This document shows, in pieces, positions 33,458 through 41,964 of a DNA stretch of 64,000 nt. The stretch covers positions 1 to 64,000 of the forward strand of contig CABJAB010000008.1 in assembly GCA_902363445.1 (NCBI GenBank), written 5' to 3'. The stretch is from Lachnospiraceae bacterium (GTDB lineage Bacteria > Bacillota > Clostridia > Lachnospirales > Lachnospiraceae). The position numbers and the translations under genes are program-made. How positions within the stretch are numbered: the first letter of the stretch is position 1; every line of letters starts with the position of its first letter. The notes under the pieces are model-generated. The model saw nothing but the letters and a program-made list of their open reading frames with translations. It had not been told where the DNA came from and made no database searches.

Positions 33458-34576
33458 TTACCAGCTGTAATCGCCGATATTGCTCTTATTCAAAGAGATG
33501 AGCCCAAAGTATATGTATTCCCCTGTTACCGTCGCCTCGACATCCTCAAGGCCTTCCACTTTAAAAGTATCGCCGTCTGAAAATTCCTTTCCTTCCAGCA
33601 TCTCATAAGCGGCATAGACGGACGTATAGGCCAGATAGGCCGGCTCCGTCACATAAGCGCTCTGGACCGTGCCGTCCTCGATATAGGGCCGGATGACATC
33701 CGGAAGCGTCAGGCCTGTTATGAAGATGGAGCCTTTTTCAAGATTCCCCTGCTCCACTGCTTCTTCCACCGCGGCCGCCGCAGAATGAGGTTCATAACCG
33801 GAGATGCCGATGATGGCCTGGAGATCCGGATTCGCCATGATCAAGTTCTCGGCATTTTGCAGCGCCACCTCAGTATCATCGTCCGACCAGGTGGTGGAAA
33901 CGAGCTCCATATCCGGATAATTTTCCGACATCTCATCCTGTACTCCGGCGAGACGTTCCTGCTGGTTTCCGGCGCTTATGCCGCCGCCCATCACCGCGAC
34001 CTTGGCGTCCTTCCCCACTGCTTCGGCTACATCCTTTACAAACATGCGGCCGCATTCATAATCACTGGCTGAATTCACATAAAAGGTACGTTCACTGTCC
34101 GCGCAGTCGGAATCATAGGTCAGGACCAGGATTCCCTGTGATACTGCTTTGTCAATGGAAGCCTTGCAGCCGGCTGCGTCATTTGTGGCGATCACGATCG
34201 CATCCGGTTTCGCGACGATCGCATCTTCCAGCATGTTGATCTGTTCCGTGGGATCTGCATTTGCCGGACCGCTGATGATCACATCGATTCCCAGTTTCTC
34301 ACCGGCCTCCTCCGCACCGGTGCAGGAATACACGTTCCAGGCTCCGGCTACCTCCTTCGGCATGAAATAGATGGTCTTCTTCTCTCCTTTTTCCGCAGAT
34401 GTTTCCGTTTCTTTCTTCGTTTCCTTGCTGCTGTCCGTACTTTCCTTCGCTTCTGTGCCGGAAGTCCCCGCTGTAGCGGAGGTATCTTCCTTTTTCCCGC
34501 ACCCGGCCAATGAAATGACCATACATACTACCAGCATGACTGCCAATCCTAAAGATACCATACGTTTCCTTTTCAT
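33458..34576 (-). CDS. Sugar ABC transporter substrate-binding lipoprotein
   Basis: A 372-residue RbsB-type (periplasmic-binding-protein fold I) lipoprotein. The signal MKRKRMVSLGLAVMLVVCMV leads to the lipobox LAGC. A Ser/Thr/Lys/Glu-rich linker (about 30-70) precedes the globular domain beginning IYFMPKEVAGAWNVYSCTGA. The sequence IVIATNDAAGC and later IIGISGYEPHS are the ligand-cleft strands typical of pentose and AI-2-like binding proteins. The ATG at 34576 has AAGGAGGG upstream. It is the ligand receptor of the importer encoded just upstream in the operon. Confidence 0.92.
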   Translation of the reverse strand: MKRKRMVSLGLAVMLVVCMVISLAGCGKKEDTSATAGTSGTEAKESTDSSKETKKETETSAEKGEKKTIYFMPKEVAGAWNVYSCTGAEEAGEKLGIDVIISGPANADPTEQINMLEDAIVAKPDAIVIATNDAAGCKASIDKAVSQGILVLTYDSDCADSERTFYVNSASDYECGRMFVKDVAEAVGKDAKVAVMGGGISAGNQQERLAGVQDEMSENYPDMELVSTTWSDDDTEVALQNAENLIMANPDLQAIIGISGYEPHSAAAAVEEAVEQGNLEKGSIFITGLTLPDVIRPYIEDGTVQSAYVTEPAYLAYTSVYAAYEMLEGKEFSDGDTFKVEGLEDVEATVTGEYIYFGLISLNKSNIGDYSW

Positions 34577-34622
34577 AAAAACCCTCCTTATTTTTGATTC
34601 CCTCAAGGGGATAATGATACCG

Positions 34623-35597
34623 TTACTTTTTCTTTTTTTTCCGCGCCGGCTCCAGATTTCCTGCGATGACCGACAGCAGGATGATCGCTCCCAGGATCGC
34701 CGACTGATAATAGGCGCTGATATGGGAAATATTCATGCCGCTTTTCAGATAACCGATCACGATAATCCCGATGAAGGAACCGAGCATGGTGCCTTTGCCT
34801 CCGTTTATGCTGATGCCTCCCAGCAGGCACATGGTGATCGCCTCAAATTCATACCCGTCTCCCAAAGCCGCCTCAATCCCCTGCATTCTGGAGAGGATGA
34901 CGATCCCTGCCAGCCCTGAAATGAAACCGTTGAATGTAAATAGCCCAATCTTATATTTTCTCACCTTGATCCCGGAAAAAGCCGCTGCGCTCGCATTGTT
35001 CCCGATCGCCCGGATATCCATCCCAAACCGCGTTTTCTTCATGGCGGCGGAAAGAATCACAAACACCGCGATCACCAGGACAAAAGAATAGGGGATGACG
35101 CCGAACAGCGTACCGTTTCCAAAGCGGAAAAAAGATTCGTCGGGAAGCCCCCGCATCGGCCCTCCTTGCTTAAACACATAACAGAGGCCGCGGAACGCGG
35201 TCATGGTACCCAGGGTCACGATCACCGGCTGCATCTTCATCACGGCGATCATAAAACCGTTTAAAAAACCGATGGCAGAAGCCGCAGCCAGCGATATGAG
35301 GACCGCCAGCGGGACGGGGACATAGCTCTGCATCAGCGTCCCCGCCAAAAAAGCGCAAAAGCACATGACCGATCCGACCGACAGGTCAATATCTCCGGTC
35401 AGCATGACCAGGGACATGGATGCCGCTATCAGGCCTATCTCCGCAAATTTGGCCGCGATATTGGTAAAATTGGCCGGCGTGACATAGACCTTTGATTCCA
35501 GAGAGAACCCGATCAGCATAAGAATCAAGATACCGATCAGAATCATATATCTCCTGAGATTATAGTTGGAAAAAGCTTTTTTTATTTTCATCTTCAT
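34623..35597 (-). CDS. Ribose-type ABC transporter permease, second subunit
   Basis: A 324-residue RbsC-family membrane protein with eight to ten helices. The signatures are the early LTGDIDLSVGSV motif and a conserved NGFMIAVMKMQPVIVTLGT segment that contacts the ATPase. Its ATG overlaps the stop of the first permease (ATGA, 35597-35594). Two different permeases in one operon imply a heterodimeric channel, as in rhamnose- and autoinducer-type importers. The C-terminus ends in a basic stretch EPARKKKKK. Confidence 0.92.
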   Translation of the reverse strand: MKMKIKKAFSNYNLRRYMILIGILILMLIGFSLESKVYVTPANFTNIAAKFAEIGLIAASMSLVMLTGDIDLSVGSVMCFCAFLAGTLMQSYVPVPLAVLISLAAASAIGFLNGFMIAVMKMQPVIVTLGTMTAFRGLCYVFKQGGPMRGLPDESFFRFGNGTLFGVIPYSFVLVIAVFVILSAAMKKTRFGMDIRAIGNNASAAAFSGIKVRKYKIGLFTFNGFISGLAGIVILSRMQGIEAALGDGYEFEAITMCLLGGISINGGKGTMLGSFIGIIVIGYLKSGMNISHISAYYQSAILGAIILLSVIAGNLEPARKKKKK

Positions 35598-36562
35598 TTA
35601 TCCTTTTCACCTCCAAGCTTTTTCCGGAAGATTGCGGAGCTCTGCAGAAACTGCACGAGCATGGACAGGAGGATCAGGATTCCTGTGAGAGCAGTCACCC
35701 AATAATCTGTGGAACGCGCCAGGATCATCCCGTTGTTGAGGAATGCCATAGTCAGGGCCCCGAATACGATTCCCAGGACTCTGCCCCGTCCTCCGCTCAT
35801 GCTGGCTCCTCCCAGCAGCACTACCGCCAGCAGGGTATTCACCGTATCGCTTCCAATTTTGGACGCCAGAATGTTTTGATAAAGACTTGAATAAAGGATT
35901 GCCGCCACGCCGATCAGGATACCGGAAAAAGCGTATACACTCCTCTTGGTTCTGCCCACGTCGATTCCCGCCTGGACGGCTGCTTCACTGTTGCCCCCTA
36001 CCGCGTAGATTCTTCTTCCAAACCGTGTTTTGCCAAGTATGACCGCTGTAACCGCCGCCACCCCCGCGAAGCAGAGAAAGGGAACCGGTATCACGCCTGC
36101 CAGCTGCCCGGAGCCCAAGGAAAGCATTGCCGGCGAGGTGATGATATAAGCTTGTACACTGAACATCAGCGCGATCCCTCGAATCAGATTTTTTGCCGCC
36201 AAAGTCACGATCAGATCCGGCAGTTTTATCTTGGTGACCAGAACTCCCTTCAGATACCCCACCACGGCTCCGCAGATGAGTACCAGCAGGAAGACAATGG
36301 CAAATGGAATCTTTTTGGATTCCAAAAATCCGGTCAGCACACATAATAACGACAGCGTAGAACCGATTGAAATATCAATCCCGCCGGTCAGCACGATCAG
36401 GAACAGGGAAACCCCCAGAATGCCGTTGATCGCGACCTGCTTGCTGATCATTTTGATATTTCCAAAACCTGCGAATCTGGGAGTGATCAGGGTAAATAAA
36501 AGGAACAATAATATCATGGACAGCAACGGCGCCCATTCATGTGATCTCCTGCCGCTCTTCAC
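35594..36562 (-). CDS. Ribose-type ABC transporter permease, first subunit
   Basis: A 322-residue RbsC-family permease with LTGGIDISIGSTLSL near residue 60 and the coupling segment KLPDLIVTLAAKNLIRG. The start is a GTG at 36562 with AAAGGAGG six bases upstream; an ATG at 36589 is in frame but poorly placed. The gene starts 26 bp inside the end of the ATPase gene, so translation is coupled. It pairs with the permease encoded immediately downstream, with which it shares family but not close identity. Confidence 0.9.
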   Translation of the reverse strand: MKSGRRSHEWAPLLSMILLFLLFTLITPRFAGFGNIKMISKQVAINGILGVSLFLIVLTGGIDISIGSTLSLLCVLTGFLESKKIPFAIVFLLVLICGAVVGYLKGVLVTKIKLPDLIVTLAAKNLIRGIALMFSVQAYIITSPAMLSLGSGQLAGVIPVPFLCFAGVAAVTAVILGKTRFGRRIYAVGGNSEAAVQAGIDVGRTKRSVYAFSGILIGVAAILYSSLYQNILASKIGSDTVNTLLAVVLLGGASMSGGRGRVLGIVFGALTMAFLNNGMILARSTDYWVTALTGILILLSMLVQFLQSSAIFRKKLGGEKDK

Positions 36563-38063
36563 TCTGTTCCTCCTTTCCGCCGGACGCAAGCTTCAAAAGC
36601 CGTTCCTGCTGCAAGCCTTCTGTCTTCAAAACCGCGCAGATGCGGCCTTTATGCATGATCATCACTCTGTCCGTCATGCCGAGGACCTCCGGCGCCTCCG
36701 AAGAAATCAGGAGAATGCCCAGCTCCTCCGTCTTTACCAGCCTGTCGATCAGATTGTAGATCTCCGCCTTTGCGCCCACATCCACCCCTCGCGTCGGCTC
36801 ATTCAAGATCAGGACCTTAGGATGGATGGACAGCCATTTGGACAGGACTACCTTCTGCTGGTTTCCTCCGGATAAAAGGTTGACATGGGTGTCCCGGCTG
36901 ACCGCTTTTATGGACAAGGCCTCCATATATTTGTCACAGATTTCTCTGTTCTTTGCCCAATCCACAAAAATCCCCTTTCTGTAGCTGCCGCATCCTGCCA
37001 TGGAAATGTTTTCAAACACGGACATGTCCCGGACAAATCCATCCTTTTTCCGGTTGAGCGGAACATAGGCGATCCCGTTCTTCACCATATTGGGAATATC
37101 CGTTTTTTTTATCGTCTGCCCGTTCAATGTGACTCCGCCTCTCGTCGGCTTCCGGTATCCGAACAGGGTCTCGGCAAGCTCCAGAGTACCGGATCCGGCA
37201 AGCCCGTATATCCCCAGGACCTCCGATTTCATCAGCTCAAAGCTCACCTGTTCAAAATTCTCACCGTTAAAATCTGAAACCCGGAGCAAAACGCCGTCAT
37301 TTTTTGTCGGCGTATGTACATAGTACTCATCCAGCTGCCGGCCGACCATCTTATTCACCATCTGCTCCACCGTAGTCTCTCCCACATTCACAACACCGAC
37401 CACCGTCCCATTCCGTAAAATGGTCACCCGGTCACAGATGGCCTCTATCTCGACCATCTTGTGGGATACATAGATGATCGTGATTCCCCGGCTGTTCAGC
37501 TTCCGGATAAACTGGAAGAAAATCTCCACTTCATTTTCTGGAAGCGCGGCAGTCGGCTCATCCATGATGATCAGCTCCGCGTTCATAGACATCGCTTTCG
37601 CGATCTCGACCATCTGCTGTTCATGGATACTGAGCTCACTGCCCATGCGGTTTACATCGATTTCCACACCCAGAGTCTCCAGCACCCTGCGCGCGTCTTC
37701 CTCCATCCTCCTTTTCTGAATCATCCCAAATTTTCCGACATAGTCCTTCCTGTTCAGAAAGATGTTTTCGGTCACCGTCATATTTGGAAAAATATTCAGC
37801 TCCTGGTGCATGAACGCGATCCCATCATCTGCGGATTCTTCGATGGACGCATATGTGACCTCCCGTCCTTTAAATAGGATTGTACCGGAGGTACGGGTGT
37901 ATAACCCGGTCAGTATCTTTAAAAGAGTGGACTTCCCCGCGCCGTTCTCACCGATCAGTCCCATGATCTCTCCCTGTCTGACATCAAGGTTTGCATGATC
38001 AAGGACCGTCGCACCGGGAAAGGTTTTATCAATGTCTTTCATTTGAAGAATATATTCCGTCAA
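36537..38063 (-). CDS. Ribose/galactose-type ABC transporter ATPase with two nucleotide-binding domains
   Basis: A 508-residue RbsA/MglA-type ATPase. The first domain has Walker A GENGAGKS, signature LSIHEQQ and Walker B LIIMDEPTA. The second has the usual degenerate Walker A (GLAGSGTLE), signature LSGGNQQ and LILNEPTRG. The start is taken as TTG at 38063 with GGGGAAGG upstream; a frame-internal ATG at 38042 has no ribosome binding site. It powers import of the sugar bound by the lipoprotein encoded at 33458. The usual RbsA length is about 500, matching. Confidence 0.92.
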   Translation of the reverse strand: MTEYILQMKDIDKTFPGATVLDHANLDVRQGEIMGLIGENGAGKSTLLKILTGLYTRTSGTILFKGREVTYASIEESADDGIAFMHQELNIFPNMTVTENIFLNRKDYVGKFGMIQKRRMEEDARRVLETLGVEIDVNRMGSELSIHEQQMVEIAKAMSMNAELIIMDEPTAALPENEVEIFFQFIRKLNSRGITIIYVSHKMVEIEAICDRVTILRNGTVVGVVNVGETTVEQMVNKMVGRQLDEYYVHTPTKNDGVLLRVSDFNGENFEQVSFELMKSEVLGIYGLAGSGTLELAETLFGYRKPTRGGVTLNGQTIKKTDIPNMVKNGIAYVPLNRKKDGFVRDMSVFENISMAGCGSYRKGIFVDWAKNREICDKYMEALSIKAVSRDTHVNLLSGGNQQKVVLSKWLSIHPKVLILNEPTRGVDVGAKAEIYNLIDRLVKTEELGILLISSEAPEVLGMTDRVMIMHKGRICAVLKTEGLQQERLLKLASGGKEEQSEERQEIT

Positions 38064-38091
38064 TATTCCTTCCCCCTTCTTTCCCGGCCAG

Positions 38092-39297
38092 TCACGCCTC
38101 CGGCGCATCCGGCATTCCGCAGTTATTGCAGAAATGCTTTAACATTACCAGGTCCTCGCAGGAATGATTGGCGACCAAGACGCCTTCATTCGCACGCTCA
38201 TGGGATACGAAGAACTCGTCCTTTGTCATCTGTCCTATCCGGATCACATTGGGCGACTCGCACTCCAGCCCGCCGAACATGCCGTGGCCCGACAGCAGAA
38301 TGCATCCGTATGCGGCCTCATCTTTGATCAATACGGTCTTCCCAGGCCTGATCGTCAGCTCCTTTGCGCCAAAATAAGGGTTTCCATATGTAATCCATTT
38401 GGATATATAATCCTCTGTCTCAACTTCCGTAACAGGGCGGCGGAAATATTTTTTGCGGTAATATGGATCCGTATTGATCTCCCAGTCAATCAGACTCATG
38501 GTATATTCGTATTCATCCTCCGCGCCGTCGGGGACCAGGTTGTTCATTTCACTGTGGGGGAATGCGGGATAGTGATTGTCCGTATAGTTTTCAAATACCG
38601 CATAGGATTCACTCATCCACTGCGGTTCATAGGTACACCATGCGCCGCAGCCATGCAGGACGCCGGCCGGAGTATACCAGCCGGTTCCCAGTTCCAGGCG
38701 GTACGCCCTGGACAGCTCCACGATCCTGTTTTCCCCCTTGTCAAAGTCCCTGAGCCTTTCCAGGACTTCTTCCCTGCTCACAGAGGGATCGATTCCAAGA
38801 TATGTGATCACATTCGCATTCGCGGCGGACATGTTCATCTGAGGCGGGTAATAATAGGCCTCCGGCTTCATAACGGCTCCCGGCTTGCAGCAGGCCGCCT
38901 CCTCCGTAGGATGTACATGAAAAAAAGAAGTGGTCGCGTAATCATAGAATTTGGAGAACATCGGCCACCGGCCATATTTATCCCAGAGCTCTTTTCCAAT
39001 CAAATCCTCCCTCAATTCATTCACAGCATCCTTAAAAAGAATCCGTTCTCCGTCGCAGTCAACATACTGCATTCCCAGATCCTCCGGAGCATCTTTCACA
39101 CCATGCTCTACCGGCGCCGTCGCGCAGAACCAGCGTTCCTCGATCATGCCCAGTTCATTTCCATAATAGGCGTAATCATCCGGATGAAGCCTGAGCCTCC
39201 TCCCCGGCATCCAGGAGTCTCTCGGAATAAAATCCGGGACCATACGAAAAATGCCGTTATTCTTCTTCATCGTCTCTTCCAGTGTCTTGCGTGCCAT
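38092..39297 (-). CDS. Phosphomannose-isomerase-like cupin, probable sugar isomerase
   Basis: A 401-residue protein, first gene of the operon. The arrangement FFHVHP (His127, His129), KPEAYYYPP (Glu146) and WYTPAGVLHGCG (His215) matches the zinc-site order of type I phosphomannose isomerases (Q-x-HP, K-x-E-x-WY, AGxxHA), so it probably has that double-stranded barrel. The C-terminal part (about 300-390) reads as another beta-rich domain ending in a CNNCGMPD motif. It is longer than bacterial ManA of the short type and the rest of the sequence is not typical ManA, so the substrate is likely a free aldose or ketose other than mannose 6-phosphate. The ATG at 39297 has GGGAGGG upstream. Confidence 0.7.
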   Translation of the reverse strand: MARKTLEETMKKNNGIFRMVPDFIPRDSWMPGRRLRLHPDDYAYYGNELGMIEERWFCATAPVEHGVKDAPEDLGMQYVDCDGERILFKDAVNELREDLIGKELWDKYGRWPMFSKFYDYATTSFFHVHPTEEAACCKPGAVMKPEAYYYPPQMNMSAANANVITYLGIDPSVSREEVLERLRDFDKGENRIVELSRAYRLELGTGWYTPAGVLHGCGAWCTYEPQWMSESYAVFENYTDNHYPAFPHSEMNNLVPDGAEDEYEYTMSLIDWEINTDPYYRKKYFRRPVTEVETEDYISKWITYGNPYFGAKELTIRPGKTVLIKDEAAYGCILLSGHGMFGGLECESPNVIRIGQMTKDEFFVSHERANEGVLVANHSCEDLVMLKHFCNNCGMPDAPEA

Positions 39298-39330
39298 AAA
39301 ATACCCTCCCATTCTTTATGATTGATTGAA

Positions 39331-39359
39331 ACTATAGGTACCCTCCCAAATTTTCTCAA
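39331..39359 (-). promoter_or_regulatory. Promoter of the sugar-catabolic operon
   Basis: On the minus strand TTGAGA (39359-39354), 17 bases, TATAGT (39336-39331), placing the start about 30 bases before the first gene. It lies within a 253-bp gap that also holds a leader micro-ORF, a LysR-type site and the LysR gene terminator. Confidence 0.65.
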
Positions 39360-39399
39360 ATTTATTGCATGACTGTATATTATTTCTATTTTTATAGTT

Positions 39400-39432
39400 T
39401 TAACTGCCATATATGTATATTATATTTTCCAT
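39400..39432 (-). CDS. Possible 10-residue leader peptide (MENIIYIYGS)
   Basis: ATG at 39432 with a perfectly spaced AGGAGGAAAT, ten sense codons and a TAA. It lies in the regulatory gap upstream of the operon promoter at 39331-39359, so it would be translated only from a start farther upstream. Such a strong Shine-Dalgarno on a tiny frame may be functional or accidental. Confidence 0.3.
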   Translation of the reverse strand: MENIIYIYGS

Positions 39433-39467
39433 ATTTCCTCCTGTAAAATGAATTATTGTCATTAACT

Positions 39468-39486
39468 CCATAATCGTCAGTTATGG
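39468..39486. promoter_or_regulatory. LysR-type operator (T-N11-A dyad)
   Basis: CCATAA-TCGTCAG-TTATGG is a perfect 6-7-6 inverted repeat containing the T-N11-A spacing (39471-39483) of LysR recognition sites. It lies between the LysR gene and the sugar operon, 110 bp upstream of the operon -35, and is the natural candidate for binding by the adjacent regulator. Confidence 0.65.
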
Positions 39487-39501
39487 TGAAGAAAGCAAAT
39501 A

Positions 39502-39529
39502 CAGGACGGAATCCATGGATTCCGCCCTG
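39502..39529 (-). terminator. Hairpin after the LysR gene
   Basis: CAGGACGGAATCC and GGATTCCGCCCTG form a long near-perfect dyad with one mismatch, 20 bp after the LysR stop. The following T content on the minus strand (TATTTGCTTTC) is modest. Confidence 0.6.
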
Positions 39530-39549
39530 ATTATTAGATAAGGGAAGTG

Positions 39550-40443
39550 TTATTTACTTTTCTGAGAAATACATTCTATTAAATTACGGAGGCAGGACGG
39601 CATCTCCTTCTCCTTGTTCCATGCCACATAAGTATCCCTGGCATCCAGCGGCTGAGCCATCGGAAGCTCCGTCAGCTGAGCGTACCGGTTGTCCATCTGG
39701 GCGATCTCTTTGGATACGACGGCAAGCCCGAACCCTTCCAGGGCCAGCTGGATCATCACCGTCGTGCTCCCCACCTCCAGACTCGCTTTGACCTGTACTC
39801 CGATTTCCTTCATCTTGTCATCAAACAATTTACGGGTATGGGTGATGCGGGGATGGAGAAGGATTGGAAATTCCGTGAGCATTCCCCAGTCCAGTGTACC
39901 CAGCTTTGCCAGCGCGGCGTACCGTTCTCCCGCCACGACCACCTCGTGCATTTCACTGATCTTTCTGAATTCCAACCTGTCACACTCCACATATTTATTC
40001 AGGAGACCGATATCAATATCCTTCTGCAGCAGGCTTCCGATCGTCTGCTCTGAATTGGAATACAGAGTCTCCTTGACTATCACATTGGGATACAGATTAT
40101 GGTACTCCCGAATGACGGGAATCATGAAATATGTGAACAGATCATCTCCTCCGCCGATATTGACTTCTCCATAATCTGAATAATTGATCTGGGATATCTG
40201 CTTCACCGTATTATCCATGATATCCATGCTCTGTCTGACGCCTTCAAACAAAATCTCCCCTGCCGGCGTCAGCTTCACCCCCTTTTGATTCCGATAAAAA
40301 AGCTGACAGTCCAGCTTTTGTTCCAGCTTCGCGATGGCCTTGCTGAGAGCCGGCTGGGAAATATGGATCTCTTCTGAAGCCTTTGTGATATTCTGGGCCA
40401 ATGCAACACAGTAAAAATAGTATTCGTTAATATCAAAGAACAT
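39550..40443 (-). CDS. LysR-family transcriptional regulator of the sugar operon
   Basis: A 297-residue regulator. The N-terminal winged helix-turn-helix has AQNITKASEEIHISQPALSK followed by AIAKLEQKLDCQLFYR, then a linker helix and a LysR substrate-binding domain with two lobes (about 90-295). The ATG has GGAGGGG upstream. It is transcribed in the same direction as, and upstream of, the sugar operon, rather than divergently as is common. A T-N11-A dyad lies between them, so it probably controls that operon in response to a pathway intermediate. LacI or DeoR regulators are more usual for such ribose-type operons. Confidence 0.9.
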   Translation of the reverse strand: MFFDINEYYFYCVALAQNITKASEEIHISQPALSKAIAKLEQKLDCQLFYRNQKGVKLTPAGEILFEGVRQSMDIMDNTVKQISQINYSDYGEVNIGGGDDLFTYFMIPVIREYHNLYPNVIVKETLYSNSEQTIGSLLQKDIDIGLLNKYVECDRLEFRKISEMHEVVVAGERYAALAKLGTLDWGMLTEFPILLHPRITHTRKLFDDKMKEIGVQVKASLEVGSTTVMIQLALEGFGLAVVSKEIAQMDNRYAQLTELPMAQPLDARDTYVAWNKEKEMPSCLRNLIECISQKSK

Positions 40444-40543
40444 GCACTATCCCCTCCGTAATCGAACAAAACGCATCCTTCTTGTGTGCTTTGTTTTACC
40501 TATTGTATCATAAAAGACAGAAAGAGACAAATTCCAACATCGC

Positions 40544-41881
40544 TTATACAGGCTTTAAGGACGGCCTTCTGCCTGTTTTCAGTTCATGGACGGCGACTGC
40601 TGAGGCAGCAATGGCCGCGGCCACATGACTGATCAGGACCGCAGTCCAGACACCATCCAGTCCCGCTCCAAATACAGACAGAAGCCATGCGGCAGGCATC
40701 CGTACGATCATATAATAAAACACCATGCAAAACATACTTTTCATAGGCTTTCCCAACCCATTCAGTCCTCCCAGAAAACAGTTTGTCACTGTGTTGAGGA
40801 TATAGCCTAAACCAACTATCTGAAAACATCGGGAAACAATCTCTGCCGTATCTCCACTGTTTACAAACATACGGGAGAGGGGGCGCGCAAAGAATATCAC
40901 CAGCAACGACAGGGCGGCCAGAAGACCTCCTCCGTAAAGGACAGCCGATCTCAGGTAATCTCTGACCCGGTCATACCGTCTGCCGCCGGCACACTGCCCT
41001 ACAATCGAGGTCAGTACCATATTAAGAGCCATAGCCGGATAAAAAAGGATGGTCTCCAGTTTCCCCATGATACCATAGGCAGCCAGGGCAGTGATACCAT
41101 ATCCGCTCACAAGGGAAGTTAAAAACCCGGTGCTGATTGCCGGAATGCTCTGCTGAAAGGCAGATGGGACGCTTTTTTTCAGCAGAGGCGGTATCTGTTC
41201 CTTCCGGAAGGCCGAAAAGCGCAGACTGAAAAGCTTTTTCTTATGTAAGTACAGCAGCATGAAAAACAGGCACAGAAACTGGGAGAGCAAAGTGGCTGCT
41301 GCTGCTCCCTGAAATCCAAACCACCAGATAAAAAGCGGGTCAAGCAGAGCATTGAGAAGCGTGCATACCAGCATGGCGGCCATCTGGAATACCGTGTTCC
41401 CAAAGCTTCGCAGCACGGCTGTAAAATAGCAGTACAAATAAACGGTGATATATCCGAGAAGATAAATGGACAGATACTCATAAGCCATCTGGTATGTCCC
41501 CTCCGGCGTCTTTAAAAGCGTGAGGAGCGGACGCAGCGCCGCCTCCAGGACAACTGTCATTCCCAGCGCAAAGGCCACCGCCGCGAGAAACGATGTGGCA
41601 ATCATGCTTTCCACTTTTGTTTTGTCTTTTGCTCCTATGGCCTGAGACAGCAGAATGGCGACGCCGTTGGTCGCGCCCATTGCGATCGCATTTAAGACCA
41701 GGATGATCGGTGTGGAATTGGTAAGCGCGGCATACGCTGTCTTTCCCAGAAGGTTTCCAATCCAAAGACTGTCCACGAGGTTATAAGCCATGTTTAAAAA
41801 CATGGCTGCAATCATAGGCAGCGCCATGGCAAACAAACATTTTCTGGTATTTCCATTGATAAAATCCATTTTAACTGGCAT
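40544..41881 (-). CDS. MATE-family multidrug exporter
   Basis: A 445-residue protein with twelve membrane helices in two MatE repeats. The first repeat has FAMALPMIAAMFLNMAYNLV with DSLWIGNLLGKTAYAAL, and the second starts near residue 225 at KKSVPSAFQQSIPAIS. These Na+ or H+ antiporters export cationic drugs and metabolites. The ATG at 41881 has AAAGGAATAT upstream. A palindrome resembling the TetR-family operator lies 23 bp before it. The tetR gene is immediately upstream in the same direction, so pump expression probably responds to a compound bound by that regulator. Confidence 0.92.
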   Translation of the reverse strand: MPVKMDFINGNTRKCLFAMALPMIAAMFLNMAYNLVDSLWIGNLLGKTAYAALTNSTPIILVLNAIAMGATNGVAILLSQAIGAKDKTKVESMIATSFLAAVAFALGMTVVLEAALRPLLTLLKTPEGTYQMAYEYLSIYLLGYITVYLYCYFTAVLRSFGNTVFQMAAMLVCTLLNALLDPLFIWWFGFQGAAAATLLSQFLCLFFMLLYLHKKKLFSLRFSAFRKEQIPPLLKKSVPSAFQQSIPAISTGFLTSLVSGYGITALAAYGIMGKLETILFYPAMALNMVLTSIVGQCAGGRRYDRVRDYLRSAVLYGGGLLAALSLLVIFFARPLSRMFVNSGDTAEIVSRCFQIVGLGYILNTVTNCFLGGLNGLGKPMKSMFCMVFYYMIVRMPAAWLLSVFGAGLDGVWTAVLISHVAAAIAASAVAVHELKTGRRPSLKPV

Positions 41882-41903
41882 TTTTATATTCCTTTCTTTT
41901 TTA

Positions 41904-41920
41904 TGAATGAATATCATTCA
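41904..41920. promoter_or_regulatory. Probable TetR operator before the MATE gene
   Basis: TGAATG-AATAT-CATTCA is a dyad with the same half-sites as the palindrome over the tetR promoter (42597-42619). It lies between tetR and the pump gene. Confidence 0.65.
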
Positions 41921-41939
41921 CTTTATGGCCATTAAGTAT

Positions 41940-41958
41940 CCCTGTCCGGCAGACAGGG
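41940..41958 (-). terminator. Hairpin between tetR and the MATE gene
   Basis: CCCTGTC pairs with GACAGGG around CGGCA, seven bases after the tetR stop. The T tract is weak on the minus strand, so it may only attenuate readthrough. Confidence 0.45.
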
Positions 41959-41964
41959 ATTTTA

